Position numbers and translations under genes: made by a program | NCBI RefSeq assembly: GCF_013368755.1 | Contig: NC_049566.1 | Coordinates: 1,240,001 to 1,304,000 of the forward strand | Length of the DNA: 64,000 bases | Source of the DNA: Talaromyces rugulosus | Lineage: Eukaryota > Ascomycota > Eurotiomycetes > Eurotiales > Trichocomaceae | Reading direction: 5' to 3' | Notes under the pieces: generated by a model | Seen by the model: only the letters and a program-made list of their open reading frames with translations | Database searches by the model: none | Told to the model about the DNA's origin: nothing | Part shown: positions 33,901 through 44,049 of the stretch, piece after piece | How the letters are laid out: each line of letters begins with the position of its first letter | Numbering within the stretch: position 1 is the stretch's first letter

Positions 33901-34803
33901 ATGGCTACAATGGCCATTGGGCCTCGTCGAGCTTGGAACATTGGCAGATGGGCCAACGTTCGCTCGGTGTCCACGTTGCAAGGCCACCCCTACATAGTAA
34001 GCATGCAAAAAGCTCAGTCTGCAAAATAGCTTAGTGTTAACCCAAACAGTATACATTTCCCGACAGTGCACGACCTGGCCATCACGTTTTGTCTTTGCTA
34101 TCATCTGAACCTCCCAAAGCAGAACTTGCCATTGGCACTACATCAAAACTTCCCCCTACCCCCGACTCCTTCACGGAGAACTCGAAATTTCTTCAAATCT
34201 TACAAGAGGTGGTCTCCGAGTATGCCACCGAAGACCCCGAAGTGAAATCCCAAGCCCAAGTCATGATCTCTACAGCCGGCGCCAACTTGGGGTCTGGCGG
34301 AGTCTTTTTTGCTCAAAACCGCAAACCACACCGGCCTAGATATGGGGGCGGTGGTGGCACTGGCGGAGATTCCGCTGGTGGTGCGAGTGGTCAAGGTGGT
34401 GCTGGATCGGGCGGCAGAGGAGGTTGGATCCATGTATCTGACAGCCGAAGACCGCCCGAGTATGGAAGGATTGCCTGGTCAGTGCAGCCAAAACAGCGGT
34501 GAAGAAAGAACAAACAAACTAACTGAGAGTTCTCTAGGCCTGAAGATATTTTTGGGAGTGTGGAAGTTGACAGCAACGGCGAGTTTGTCGGCGAGAAAGG
34601 AAACTACCAATCAAGTGGTACGTTAGTTTTCGATACATTGACAAGAGGTTGTGCTAATAGAAACAGGCACATATCGGATAATTACCCGAGACGGAATGTG
34701 AGTATTGACGCGAGACATGCTATTGTCTAGTGCTAATCTTTGCAGACTTGGATTGAGTCCTTTTCTGAGAGAAAAACTCGTCCAACGACTCCGGAAGCAG
34801 TAG
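33901..34803 (+). CDS. Conserved-looking protein of unknown function, probable mitochondrial presequence
   Basis: Five exons, 33901-33996, 34050-34477, 34538-34617, 34667-34697 and 34746-34803, 230 aa. All four introns (48-60 nt) close in phase, so I trust the model although I do not recognise the family. The N-terminus MATMAIGPRRAWNIGRWANVRS is Arg-rich with no acids, suggesting mitochondrial import. A helical segment (SKFLQILQEVVSEYATEDPEVK) follows, then a Gly/Ser linker of about 30 residues. A compact C-terminal block reads WIHVSDSRRPPEYGRI, WPEDIFGSVEVDSNGEF, GTYRIITRDGILGLSPFLREKLVQRL. There is no catalytic motif or membrane span. The WIHVSD...GTYR block is the likely conserved core. 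Confidence 0.75.
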
Positions 34804-35138
34804 GAAACCTTTTCCACTACTTATCCTCTGGTTCATCTCGAAAGTGGTGAACCCGAGACGATTAACGAATTAACGGTACGTAAACTTTTTTATACATTGC
34901 ATTTATTACATGATGACAGCACCGTTACCCAGCTCACTCATACACGCAAGTCGTGACTGATGTTAAAAGCGTTTTCACGAAACCTGATATATTTGTTTTG
35001 CCACATGATATTATTGAGAAATTGTCAGTTCAGAGCTAACTGGAATTTTAGACCATCCCCAAGTCATCTTGGCTGTATTTCTACGAGAAATTTTACAATG
35101 TAACAATATAATATTAACGACGTTATGAATTGGGTATC

Positions 35139-35175
<37 letters not shown>

Positions 35176-35206
35176 TTATGTACAATATTCAATATTTTTG
35201 ACTGGC
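34804..35206. other. Convergent 3' regions with a T32 tract
   Basis: 403 bp AT-rich. It includes an uninterrupted run of 32 T at 35142-35173, 33 bp beyond the methyltransferase stop (it is A32 on that gene's transcript strand). No gene seen. Confidence 0.6.
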
Positions 35207-37111
35207 TCAATTTTTGATACCAATTACCACCAAATTCCTGGGACTTTCAGCGTAATCAAAAACCGGCTCTATCCAGCACTCTCTCACAAGCCCCGAAGCC
35301 ATGTGCTCTCTAAGAAACTGCCACCGGTCAATGACAATGATAGCCTCGACCACAGCCGAGCTAAACGCCATCAGGGTCCAGACCAGACTCAGATTCTTCT
35401 TTGCATATGCATAATCAGCCACGTATTTTTCCAGGTCTTCGGTCGTAATCTCGTTGTTCAGCCGAGTCATTTTCTCGCTATGCACCGGGTTCTTGGCCAA
35501 CTTGGCAATGGCGGCTTTGGCATATGTGGGAAATGTCTCATAGACTGTTTTCCTCAGCGTGCCGATGATGAGCGGCTCATCATCATCATTATTATTGTCC
35601 CCGCCTATCAAAGCGTCCAGATTAGCAAGTTTCGGTCTCGGCACGGTGCCGCGGTCGACGAATATCCTTTGCAGTAGAGCGCGGTAGTAGTGCCGCGTGA
35701 AGAAATTCCGACTCTCCTCCACGCTCCAGTTGTACGGAGCCTGCACGGCCATCATGCGCGCCGTGATGTTGAATGTGATACCCTTTCCGCCGGGATATGC
35801 ATACTGCTCAAACATGCTTGACATGGGGAAGCCGTGCGGATCGTTCTCGTTTGCGCCGACTGCGAGGCGCTGGTGCATATGACGAAGGACGGGTAATTCG
35901 TATGTGGCCGGGCCCAGCCGTTCGGTCATGAGGTTGTAGCAGCAGCCGACCATGGCGATGGCTACAACGGAAGGGTTCAGGACGAGAGATCGGACACCGT
36001 GGTGGAGCAGGTTGCCGCAGGAATGAAGCGAGACGACGACCACGCGAGCGTCGTTTGAAGTTTCTCCGTGGGTTTCTGTGGAATCGCCCTCGGTCTTGGT
36101 AGGGTCGACGACGTGTTGGATGATGGGCTCGAGATAGCCGTCCTTGATCTCATGCTCGATATAGTCCATTGCACCCCGCGGCCCTCGGTTTTCCTCTTCT
36201 TTGGGTTTGTGAGTACTAGTGTTGACAATGCTGGGCAAGTCGTCTTGGTTGATATCGAGCTCGCTAAAGACCTTGAAGACGGTAACGTCATCTTCGTTTT
36301 GCTGCTTGTCCTCCTCTCCTCCCTGCGGAGGACAACTTTCACAGGCCTGCGCCGATGCATCATCACCATCATCGTCGGGTCCATTTGCATTGCTCTGCAT
36401 CCTCTTTTTCACCACGTTCACCTTCTTTTCCGCCATCTTTGCATGCACATCCATACCGCGAGCGCCCTGGATGTAAGCATGCCTGCGCTCAATAGCGATT
36501 ATGTGCCGGTTATACGAATGGGCCAGAGTGCGCCCCAGATAGTTCTGCCCAGAGCCAAAGTCGACTATATGTGTGACCGGCTCGTCCCTCGTCTGGGAGA
36601 CATTCGTGGCAAACGAGTCGACATACTTTGAAAAATGCTCGACCTCGTGCAGTTTCTTTGATTTCATGCCGACCGCCACACGGCGCGGAATGGCGCTGGC
36701 TTGTCCGGAAGAGGGGCGTGTCGGCGGCGGCGTGACTTTGCGCTTTAGGCTGAGACGGCGAATATCGCGGATATATCGTACGAGGGAAGGGGGTGGCGGT
36801 GGGCCATTTTTCCAGCTGCTGCCTTTTATTGTGTGATTGTCTTCTTCGACTGGGAAATGCGCAACATCTTCCTTCAAAAGCAGGTCGAGGATATCGTACA
36901 GCTCATGCTGGTCGAAGAAGCGGCGCCAATCTTCTGGCAGCAAGGTGGTGTAGAGATCCGGATCGCTGGTCAGAAAGTCAAGGATGTGCACGCCTCCACA
37001 CAGGTTCAGAAATAGGGGTGTCGTGGTTGCAAACGAGAGCAGCGCGTCAATATAAGAATCGACATCATCATCCCACTCGTCGGAGAGAGGGAGGGGTACG
37101 GCCGGGCCCAT
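35207..37111 (-). CDS. METTL25/RRNAD1-like SAM-dependent methyltransferase
   Basis: A single exon of 634 aa. Residues 147-160 (GMKSKKLHEVEHFSKY) and the SAM motif HIVDFGSGQNYLGRTLAHSYN (181-201) followed by IIAIE define a class I methyltransferase fold. The family-specific block VVVSLHSCGNLLHHGVRSLVLNPSVVAIAMVGCCYN lies in the second half. An acidic and Gln-rich insert (about 235-275) separates the Rossmann halves. The order matches the METTL25/RRNAD1 group, whose substrates are poorly defined; some members are linked to ribosome or RNA methylation. There is no targeting signal. The start at 37111 is the first ATG of an open frame. Confidence 0.85.
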   Translation of the reverse strand: MGPAVPLPLSDEWDDDVDSYIDALLSFATTTPLFLNLCGGVHILDFLTSDPDLYTTLLPEDWRRFFDQHELYDILDLLLKEDVAHFPVEEDNHTIKGSSWKNGPPPPPSLVRYIRDIRRLSLKRKVTPPPTRPSSGQASAIPRRVAVGMKSKKLHEVEHFSKYVDSFATNVSQTRDEPVTHIVDFGSGQNYLGRTLAHSYNRHIIAIERRHAYIQGARGMDVHAKMAEKKVNVVKKRMQSNANGPDDDGDDASAQACESCPPQGGEEDKQQNEDDVTVFKVFSELDINQDDLPSIVNTSTHKPKEEENRGPRGAMDYIEHEIKDGYLEPIIQHVVDPTKTEGDSTETHGETSNDARVVVVSLHSCGNLLHHGVRSLVLNPSVVAIAMVGCCYNLMTERLGPATYELPVLRHMHQRLAVGANENDPHGFPMSSMFEQYAYPGGKGITFNITARMMAVQAPYNWSVEESRNFFTRHYYRALLQRIFVDRGTVPRPKLANLDALIGGDNNNDDDEPLIIGTLRKTVYETFPTYAKAAIAKLAKNPVHSEKMTRLNNEITTEDLEKYVADYAYAKKNLSLVWTLMAFSSAVVEAIIVIDRWQFLREHMASGLVRECWIEPVFDYAESPRNLVVIGIKN

Positions 37112-38402
37112 TCAATAAACAGGAGGAGGACTCGGTCTGGGTCTGAGTCAAAAGTGTTAGCCTGGTAATTTCGGCTCCTCCTGGATGGCCAATAAAACGA
37201 GCATCGATTGCTGCTGCAGTTTCATGTCGCTGTCTTCGAGTCTTGGTGGTTTTGGTTTCGACAAAAATTATTGAAGAAGGCGCTTGCCGTATATGGCTTA
37301 GCGCTATACCGAGGGCTGTTATGTAGATGATAACAGGATTCTTGGTATTTTTATTTTTATTTTTACTAACAGGGATGATACCATAGTGAATATAAGCCTG
37401 TAAGTAACCTTTGGACACAGCCTCCACACACCAGATAATAATATGGATCTCCAAGGAACAACAGTTCTATCTTTCCACTGCCTTTCCATGCGATTATGCG
37501 ACGCGTCTGTCTGCGTCAATGGTGAGGTTAAGAGGGAAATAATAATGGGGTGTTTGCGATGGCATGATCTGGATAGGGTATACTGCAGAAAATAATATAT
37601 ATAATAACAATTAATTAAAAAAAGGAAATTAGTAATGTATTCTAAAGATAGTAGAATTAGAATATACATCTTCTCAATGATTTCCAAGTATGGTATAGTG
37701 CTAAATTAGAGGCCAAGATTAAAAGTGGCAAGGCTTCAAAGTTTGCCAAAGCAGCCACTGACATTTCACCCAAAGGCCAGGCCTTACCTACTGCCGCATA
37801 CAGAATAAGTAATGTGTCCGTACTGCAGACGACGCTACCTGTGTATACCCCAAGTCCATGGCAGTCGCAAGCAAGGGTTACCTTGCAACAATCCTGGACA
37901 GTCCAGCCTCAGGACAACGGCCCCAGCATGCCCATTCGACAGGGACTGTGACAACCATGGCGGTCAACGGAAAACGTAGGGCGACATTCGAGAAGAGTCT
38001 CTAGCGCGTGTGATGGGTGTGATGAGGCGGCTTGGCAGCAGCGACTAATCTTTTGTATGCAGCCGGCGTGTTCCGCCTGCGTCTCCGTGTCCGTATCGTG
38101 AGTAATTGCTCTCCAGTTGCTGCTTCTAGAAAACGCACGGCCCCGGTTCTTTTTTTGCCTTTTTGATCACTGCTGCTCGATCCAGCGCACTAGGCGAGAC
38201 TAAGCTGGCCTCGTGAGGCGCATCTTTAAAACTGCCGGCGATGGCCCCAGGGCAGCAGCAAATAATACTAATCCGGACCCCACAAGATGGTGACAGCGTT
38301 GCCCGACCTGACCTGACTTGAACCTCACCTCGACCTGCTTCGACCGACTCGACCGACTCGACCGACTCGACTGAAACCCGGGGCAGACAGACATGACCAG
38401 CC
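37112..38402. promoter_or_regulatory. 1.3 kb divergent region between the methyltransferase and the F-box-like gene
   Basis: No credible gene. 38341-38367 holds three copies of CGACCGACT followed by CGA, about 40 bp above the F-box-like start. 37590-37680 is AT-rich. Confidence 0.45.
38341..38370. repeat. CGACCGACT tandem repeat in the F-box-like gene leader
   Basis: Three perfect 9 bp copies plus a partial fourth unit, ending 33 bp before the start codon at 38403. Confidence 0.8.
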
Positions 38403-39515
38403 ATGCCGATTGACGACCATCTCTTCGGCCGCGTGCCCGACGTGCTCTTCCTCATCCTCAGCATGGGCGACGCCGCGACCATCCCGGCGCTGTGTCGCCT
38501 GAACCGCGCGACGTACGAGACCATCAAGGCCCACGAGACGCTCATCTGCACCGCGTTCCTCCGCCACCACGACATCAGCCCGCCGCTGGACCGCATCCTC
38601 ACCATGGACCCCGTGTCCGGCCAGCGCGCCGCCCTCGACTTTCTCAGCCTGCAAAAGTTCATGTACCGCCGCGAGACGGCGCGCAAGCTGGCCTCGCGCG
38701 TGGCCCGGTCTGGCTGGGGCGCCTGGTGGGCCATCAAGGGCTCTGGCGAGATGGACGCCGAGGCCGAGATGTTTCGCCAGCGCGTCGAGCGCGGCCTCTA
38801 TGTCATGTTCCACATGTCCGACATTGCCAGGAGCGTCGAGGAGACCCCCGTGCAGCCGTACTCGCTGGCCTTTAGCATCTACCGCGTGATTTTGTGCAGT
38901 TGTCTCTTCCGACTGCCCTTTGACCGCGCCCGCGCAAACCGCAGCTGGTGGTTCCCGCGCCACATGTCGCATATCTACGTCGTGCTGCTGCGAAAACCGC
39001 AGCAGCGCGAGGTGGGCAAGCAGCGGTGGCGCTTTCGCCAAAAGCTGGACCTGGAACGCCGCATCGACTTTCATATCGCGCTGCAGATGCTGCGCCAGTT
39101 TCTCGAAACCATCATCTTTGCACACAGCCCGGACGACGACCGCAGCATCAGCAGTCTCAAGGAAGACCTCGACGTGACCAACTGGTTCCTCCTCCGCCAG
39201 AGCGCCCACTCGCTCTCGCGCATCTTCCTCGAGCTGCCCGACGCCAAATGTTGTAGTATTGAGGACCGCGCCCGCAAAAACAACGCCAAGGACCACCGCG
39301 ACAACCCCGTCTGCACGTACTCGGAAGTGCTCAAGGAGTACTGGGACGCGCGCCGCGGCGATTCCGCCGTCGACTGCAAGCAGTGCGAGACGTGGCTGCG
39401 CAGTTCCAGCACCGAGACCATTCTCAACGACTTTTTTGGGCTGCATGCTTATAATCTGGGTAAAGAATGGGTTCGGCAGATGCGCGGCGAGGGCGAGCTG
39501 TTGTTTGAGATGTGA
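38403..39515 (+). CDS. F-box-like protein of unknown target
   Basis: An intronless 370 aa frame. Residues 8-50 (LFGRVPDVLFLILSMGDAATIPALCRLNRATYETI) resemble an F-box: a Pro-containing first helix, a Leu-rich core and a conserved Leu-x-x-x-Asn-Arg segment. F-box proteins recruit substrates to SCF ubiquitin ligases through Skp1. The remainder is helical, Arg-rich and lacks WD40 or LRR repeats. Codons are extremely GC-rich at the third position, which opens a 373-codon frame on the opposite strand. I reject that frame because this one has the F-box and a normal composition. Assignment to F-box is moderate. Confidence 0.7.
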   Translation: MPIDDHLFGRVPDVLFLILSMGDAATIPALCRLNRATYETIKAHETLICTAFLRHHDISPPLDRILTMDPVSGQRAALDFLSLQKFMYRRETARKLASRVARSGWGAWWAIKGSGEMDAEAEMFRQRVERGLYVMFHMSDIARSVEETPVQPYSLAFSIYRVILCSCLFRLPFDRARANRSWWFPRHMSHIYVVLLRKPQQREVGKQRWRFRQKLDLERRIDFHIALQMLRQFLETIIFAHSPDDDRSISSLKEDLDVTNWFLLRQSAHSLSRIFLELPDAKCCSIEDRARKNNAKDHRDNPVCTYSEVLKEYWDARRGDSAVDCKQCETWLRSSSTETILNDFFGLHAYNLGKEWVRQMRGEGELLFEM

Positions 39516-39975
39516 TTTCTGCTATTGACTTGACATGACATTGCTTGACGTTGACGTTGACATTGACATTGGACTGAAACATTGTGCTGTTTTCTGTCTT
39601 TCTTTACGAATGATACCACTTCTGCGACGCCGGTATATAGGCATGGATGGCGTTTTTTTCTTTCTTTTCCTTTTGCATATATAGACTAGCATATCTCATC
39701 AATTTTTATTATTTGTCCTTGGTACTCCTTACGGGTGTTGTATAGTCACGATAGTGTTTGTATAATGTGCTGAGTGTTTGGCTTGGCGGCTTAGCGCGGC
39801 GACCTGTATCCGACGTCCGTACCTATCACCGTACGTTAGCACTTGGCTCACGACACTCACTTTGACCAACACAGCGCATGAGCGATATTTAGCGACTTGA
39901 AGCGATACTCAGTGACTTTCAGACGACGCAATTTTAGACACTTATACCCTACTTGCACGCTACCAACAAGCCATC
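39516..39975. promoter_or_regulatory. F-box-like 3' region and TLG1 promoter
   Basis: 460 bp. Four TTGAC(G/A) hexamers in tandem lie at 39545-39568 just after the F-box-like stop. No gene seen. Confidence 0.45.
39545..39568. repeat. TTGACR hexamer tandem repeat
   Basis: TTGACG twice then TTGACA twice, preceded by looser copies from 39526. It lies in the 3' UTR of the F-box-like gene. Confidence 0.75.
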
Positions 39976-40712
39976 ATGTCGGACGATCCTTTTCTCCAAG
40001 TCCAGTCGTAAGACACCAAGTTTCTACACAACACAAAACAAAACAATACTGATTTAAATAAAACAGCGAAGTCCTCAACACCCTCCAAACAACCCGCCCC
40101 CTCTACGCCTCCTTCCTCCGCATCCGCTCCCTGACCACCTCGTCCTCCAACCCGGAACTGCAACAATCGCGCACCGAGCTCGAATCCACACTGACCGACC
40201 TGCGCGCCGACCTGGCCGATCTGGTCGAGTCTGTGCGCGCCGTCGAACTCGATCCTTATCGCTATGGCCTCGAGCTTGACGAAGTCGAGCGCCGGCGCAA
40301 GTTTGTCGCCGAGGTGGGCGGCGAAATCGAGTCGATGGCGGGTGAGATGGCGAAATCGGTTGTTGAGCAGCAGCAGCAAGAACATGAACAACAACAACAA
40401 AGGAAAAATCAGTCGTTGCCGAATCCGGCAGAGTTTGATACGGATGATGATAATAATAACAACGAGAGAGGCGACTACTACTCGGCGTACGAAGAGCAGC
40501 GGCAGGTCGAGATGATGTCGAACCAGAACGAGCAGCTAGACGGCGTGTTTCGCACAGTCGGAACGCTGCGGCAGCAGGCTGATACGATGGGCAGGGAGTT
40601 GGAGGATCAGACTGTCTTGCTGGACGATGTTGATTTCCTGGCCGACAGGGTGGGCGGCAAGCTGGCCAGTGGGATGAAGAGGATAGGGACGATTGTGAAG
40701 AAGAACGAGGGT

Positions 40713-40755
<43 letters not shown>

Positions 40756-40862
40756 AGACTTAAATTACTAACACATACTGTATAGATACGTATTCGTCCT
40801 GCTGCATTGCAGTTCTCATAACCGTGCTCATCCTCTTATTAATTTTGGTGATTGCATTGTGA
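39976..40862 (+). CDS. TLG1: t-SNARE Tlg1 / syntaxin-6 homologue
   Basis: Exons 39976-40007, 40067-40710 and 40786-40862, 250 aa. MSDDPFLQVQSEVLNTLQ opens the syntaxin-6 N-terminal helical domain. A Gln/Asn-rich linker is followed by the Qc SNARE motif (about residues 160-222: NEQLDGVFRTVGTLRQQADTMGREL, zero-layer Gln in LEDQTVLLDD). The last exon encodes a single C-terminal anchor (CCIAVLITVLILLLILVIAL) with only Leu after it. Tlg1 drives endosome-to-late-Golgi fusion. Intron 2 contains a (CT)17 tract. Its acceptor at 40785 follows a perfect TACTAAC branch site, whereas an earlier AG at 40757 would give an early stop. It converges tightly with the NAP gene (77 bp). Confidence 0.92.
40719..40752. 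repeat. (CT)n microsatellite in TLG1 intron 2
   Basis: About 17 CT units form most of the pyrimidine tract of a 75 nt intron. Length changes would alter the distance from donor to branch site. Confidence 0.85.
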
Positions 40863-40939
40863 GAGTAATATACAAAAATGGCAAACAAAGGAAATATCAA
40901 TCATGGCATCCATCGACTTGTCATCGACTTGACACAAGC

Positions 40940-42184
40940 TCAGGTCTTGACCTTCTTGGAGGGAGGCAGGTCAGCCTCCTCCTCGTCCTCGTCGATCGAC
41001 TCAATGTCCATCTCGTCGTCAAAGTCGTCAATGTCTTCATACGATTGAACTGTACATAGATAATAATCAGCACGAGACACACGAATATTAATGAAATGAC
41101 AACAAACATACCATAAAGCTTGAGAGCGTTGGGCCAGAGCTCCTCGGCCAAGGCGATGGCGACCTCTTCTCCATCGGGGAAGACCTCGGCAGCCTCGAGG
41201 CTATCTTCTTCTTCATCGTAGTCATCATCCTCATCCTCATCCTCTTCGTCATCATCATCATCATCCTCAACCTTCTCCCCCTTTTCAATCTTCTGCCACC
41301 GCTCCAACTCCTCCTTCTCTGCGGCAACCGACTGCTCAGCAGTCGCGTTTCCGCCGCGGAATCCGAACCAGGCAAAGAAACTGACACCAGCGGGGCTGCT
41401 CGCCGCCAAACCGCTGTCATCATCCGCCTCGTCGTCCTCATCACCGGCAAAGGCCTCGGCCTCAACCTGCTCAAGCTTCTTCACCAGCTTCTCATACTCT
41501 GGCAACTTGACACGGTTCACTTTGGTATCCTTTTGCTCCGCCTCATACAAATCGCACGTAGCATCAAGCAACCCCTTTGTCAAATCCTGGTCCTTTTTCC
41601 AATTAATACGCACGGGGGCCGAGACATAGCCATCCCAGACACGACGCTTCCCTTTTTCCGTCTTGGTCACACTCTTGCGATAATAAAACTCCTTGACGAG
41701 TTTTGTGTTTGAAAAATAAGGGTTCTCATCACCCGAAGCAAACTCAAACACAAAGCGAACACTACGCGGGTCTCCGCCGTTGCCCTGGTCGTCGACCTCG
41801 AACCGCTCGACCGTCAGGTTTCGGAGACACTGCCCGATGACGGCGGCGTCTGTGGCCAGAATGTACTCGTCGACTTCTTGCGGCGCGTTGGCGAACACGC
41901 GTGGCCAAAAGTCGGCTTCTTGGAGCTCCTTGGAGGCTGCCAGTTCATTGCGTTTGGCGTAGAGGGGGCGCAGGGCGGGGATTTGCTTGCGCACTGGATA
42001 TCGTTAGTTTTGACTTTTTTTTTAATAAAAAACAAAAAAAGAAAAGAAAAGAAAAGAAAAACGTACACTGCTCAATCTCGGCGCGCACAAACTCCTGCTC
42101 CAGCTGGGCGATCTTGCGTCCAGCCTCCCTAGGGATGGTGGGCAGGGAGATGAGGTCCTCGAGAGCACGGCCTTCGTCAGACAT
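40940..42184 (-). CDS. NAP/SET-family histone chaperone (Vps75-like)
   Basis: Exons 42067-42184, 41112-41993 and 40940-41049, 369 aa. The N-terminus forms a long dimerisation helix (IAQLEQEFVRAEIEQLRKQIPALRPLYAKRNEL). It is followed by the NAP earmuff with DFWPRVFANAP, NLTVERFE, RFVFEFASGDENPYFSNTKLVKEFYY and, after a Lys-rich piece, an acidic C-terminal region (Asp/Glu runs) ending in a basic PSKKVKT that could be a nuclear signal. The insert SFFAWFGFRGG followed by EEVAIALAEELWPNALKLY is characteristic of SET-type rather than NAP1 proteins. Such chaperones bind H3-H4 and partner the Rtt109 acetyltransferase in fungi. Intron 1 contains a (TTTTC)n-like tract. Confidence 0.88.
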
Positions 42185-42934
42185 TTTTTTTTTTTTTTAT
42201 TGTTATTCGTTTCGTGATAAATAAATAGATAAAAATGAGGGAAAAAGGTGATGGAGTGGAGGAAGGGGAAGAGAGGATGAAGCGATGAAATAATAATATG
42301 ACAGCCCCAAACAAAAAATTCTTATTGAAAAAAAAAAAAAAAAAAGGTAAAGCTAGCAAGGTCCGGATTAGGGATAGCGTGTTTATGGAAGTGCCGTGAT
42401 TGGTGGGTATTAAAGTGGCTCCCCACAGGTGCTGGAGCAGCCAATCAGAGTGTGGCCTGGGTTGCCATATAGCAACGACTTGTATTTAACATGAGAAAGT
42501 GAGAACTATAACTATTCATAAAAGCACAGTACGTATTCACAAGTATACTGATGATTTCAATATGAGAATCTATTCTCAACTACCAGTAACAATGTAGATA
42601 CTAACAACAACACAGCCTCCAAACTCCGTCATCAATCAATTAACCCTAGGAAATAGCCCTAGTAACATAACCCTAGTGAACTTTTGTGGTGCGGACATCT
42701 TCCTCTTCCTAACCCAAACCGTGACGCCTGTAAAATAAAAGACATTCGTTAAAGAAACAAACAAACAAAGGTTGCTCCATTCGGGTTCCGTGCCGATATG
42801 CAAGTGAGGTAGGTGATGGTAGTACTGTATTTTATCCCCCGCGAAGAAAAACGCTGTGAAAAAAAAAAAAAAAAAAAAGGCAGACAGGTTGTGAACGCTG
42901 CAATGAAAAAAAGAAAAAAAAGAAGAAAAACAGA
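42185..42934. promoter_or_regulatory. NAP gene promoter and nmrA 3' region
   Basis: 750 bp. T12 at 42185-42196 directly abuts the NAP start, and A-runs lie at 42329-42346 and 42858-42878. Three CCCTAG words lie at 42645-42675 (AACCCTAGG, GCCCTAGT, AACCCTAGT). No gene seen. Confidence 0.45.
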
Positions 42935-44049
42935 TCACAGCATCCACTGTAACCCGTTGGCTTCTTCCTCCACGGGAAACACCTCGCGCGCGTATTCTTC
43001 CATGTCGCGCCAGCCCTGCCACAACCGTCGAGCCTCGTCGGTGACACGCTGCGACACGACGCCACCAGGGCCCTGCATCACGCCAGCACCAGCTCCCTTT
43101 CCGCCCGCGGGCCCAAGACCCTTGGGCGAGCCGGCGGCCGGGGTGTTGAACTCGGGGTGAGGGAAGTAGGGAGCCTCCAGCTCGCCAAACAGACGCGCCA
43201 GTCCGTCCAGCTGTTCTCGGTAGCCCGTTGGGATGTTGACTTTGATTTCGATCTTGGAGGTGTGGCGGTAGTGGCAGCGTCGGCCGAGGGCACGGGCAAA
43301 GGCATTGCACACTTGAATCGGGGACAGGGTCTCGAAGGTGAGGGCGATTCTAGACAAGTTAGTTAGCTGCTTTGTGCTACACTGATTTGATATATGGTAT
43401 AATACCGATGACCGTTCCACTTCTGCGGCCCATCCTTGAAGATCTGGATCAAGGCAGGACCAACGTCATGCTCGGCGTCGAGCCAGGGCAGCGGCATATC
43501 TGGCGGAAAAGGAGCCGCCCATTCAAAACTGCCATCGGGCTGCAGCTCCATCTGGAAGAGCGGGTACGGGAGACTGGTGAAATTGTTGTTGTAGATTCCC
43601 GCATACACAAACGTGGCGGGGATACCCAGCTGGCGCACGTAGTTCTCGACGGTAAACTTGCACGCCCACATGGGCAGACCGGGCCAGGGGCCATGCACCG
43701 AGTGGTCCGGCATGCTGCTATAGACGTAATGCTGGATGGAGCCACCCCGCTTGGCGGCGTCGGCCAGCTGGCGGCCCATTGCGACCTCGTCGCCGGCCTG
43801 CGAGACGGTGTTGATAAAGGCCAGCTGGGCGCCCCGGAGCACCTCGTCCATCAGCGGCGCGTTGTCCAGCAGCGAGCCCTGGATCAGTGTGACATTGGGC
43901 AGGCTCTGCAGTTCGGCGGCAATCACGCCCTTCAAGGTGTGTGTGTGGGCGCGCACCGTATAGCCCAGGGCCGATGCGACGCGGATGAGCGATGCCGCCT
44001 GCCGGCCGGTGGCATTGACCACCGCAATGGTCTTGCTGTGTTGGGTCAT
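42935..44049 (-). CDS. nmrA: Nitrogen metabolite repressor NmrA
   Basis: Exons 43406-44049 and 42935-43349 (56 nt intron), 352 aa, the same length as Aspergillus nidulans NmrA. The dinucleotide-binding loop is IAVVNATGRQAASLIRVA (residues 8-25). It lacks the catalytic Tyr-x-x-x-Lys of true short-chain dehydrogenases, as NmrA does. KFTVENYVRQLGIPATFVYAGIYNNNFTSLPYPLFQMEL and the tail RVTDEARRLWQGWRDMEEYAREVFPVEEEANGLQWML are NmrA hallmarks. NmrA senses NAD/NADP and binds the AreA zinc finger region and C-terminus, restraining nitrogen catabolic genes when glutamine is ample. CGATAG sits 8-14 bp above the ATG. Confidence 0.95.

Noticed and set aside
38325..39446. 373-codon open frame opposite the F-box-like gene
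   Set aside because: High GC at third positions removes antisense stops. The composition (Ala/Val/His/Glu-rich) and lack of motifs mark it as a shadow.
40746..40757. Earlier acceptor CTTTCAG for TLG1 intron 2
   Set aside because: It would add Asp-Leu-Asn-Tyr then stop, losing the membrane anchor. The later acceptor follows a perfect TACTAAC branch site.
42636..43310. 224-codon frame overlapping the nmrA second exon
   Set aside because: Out of frame with NmrA and made of Pro/Arg and Phe runs from homopolymers.
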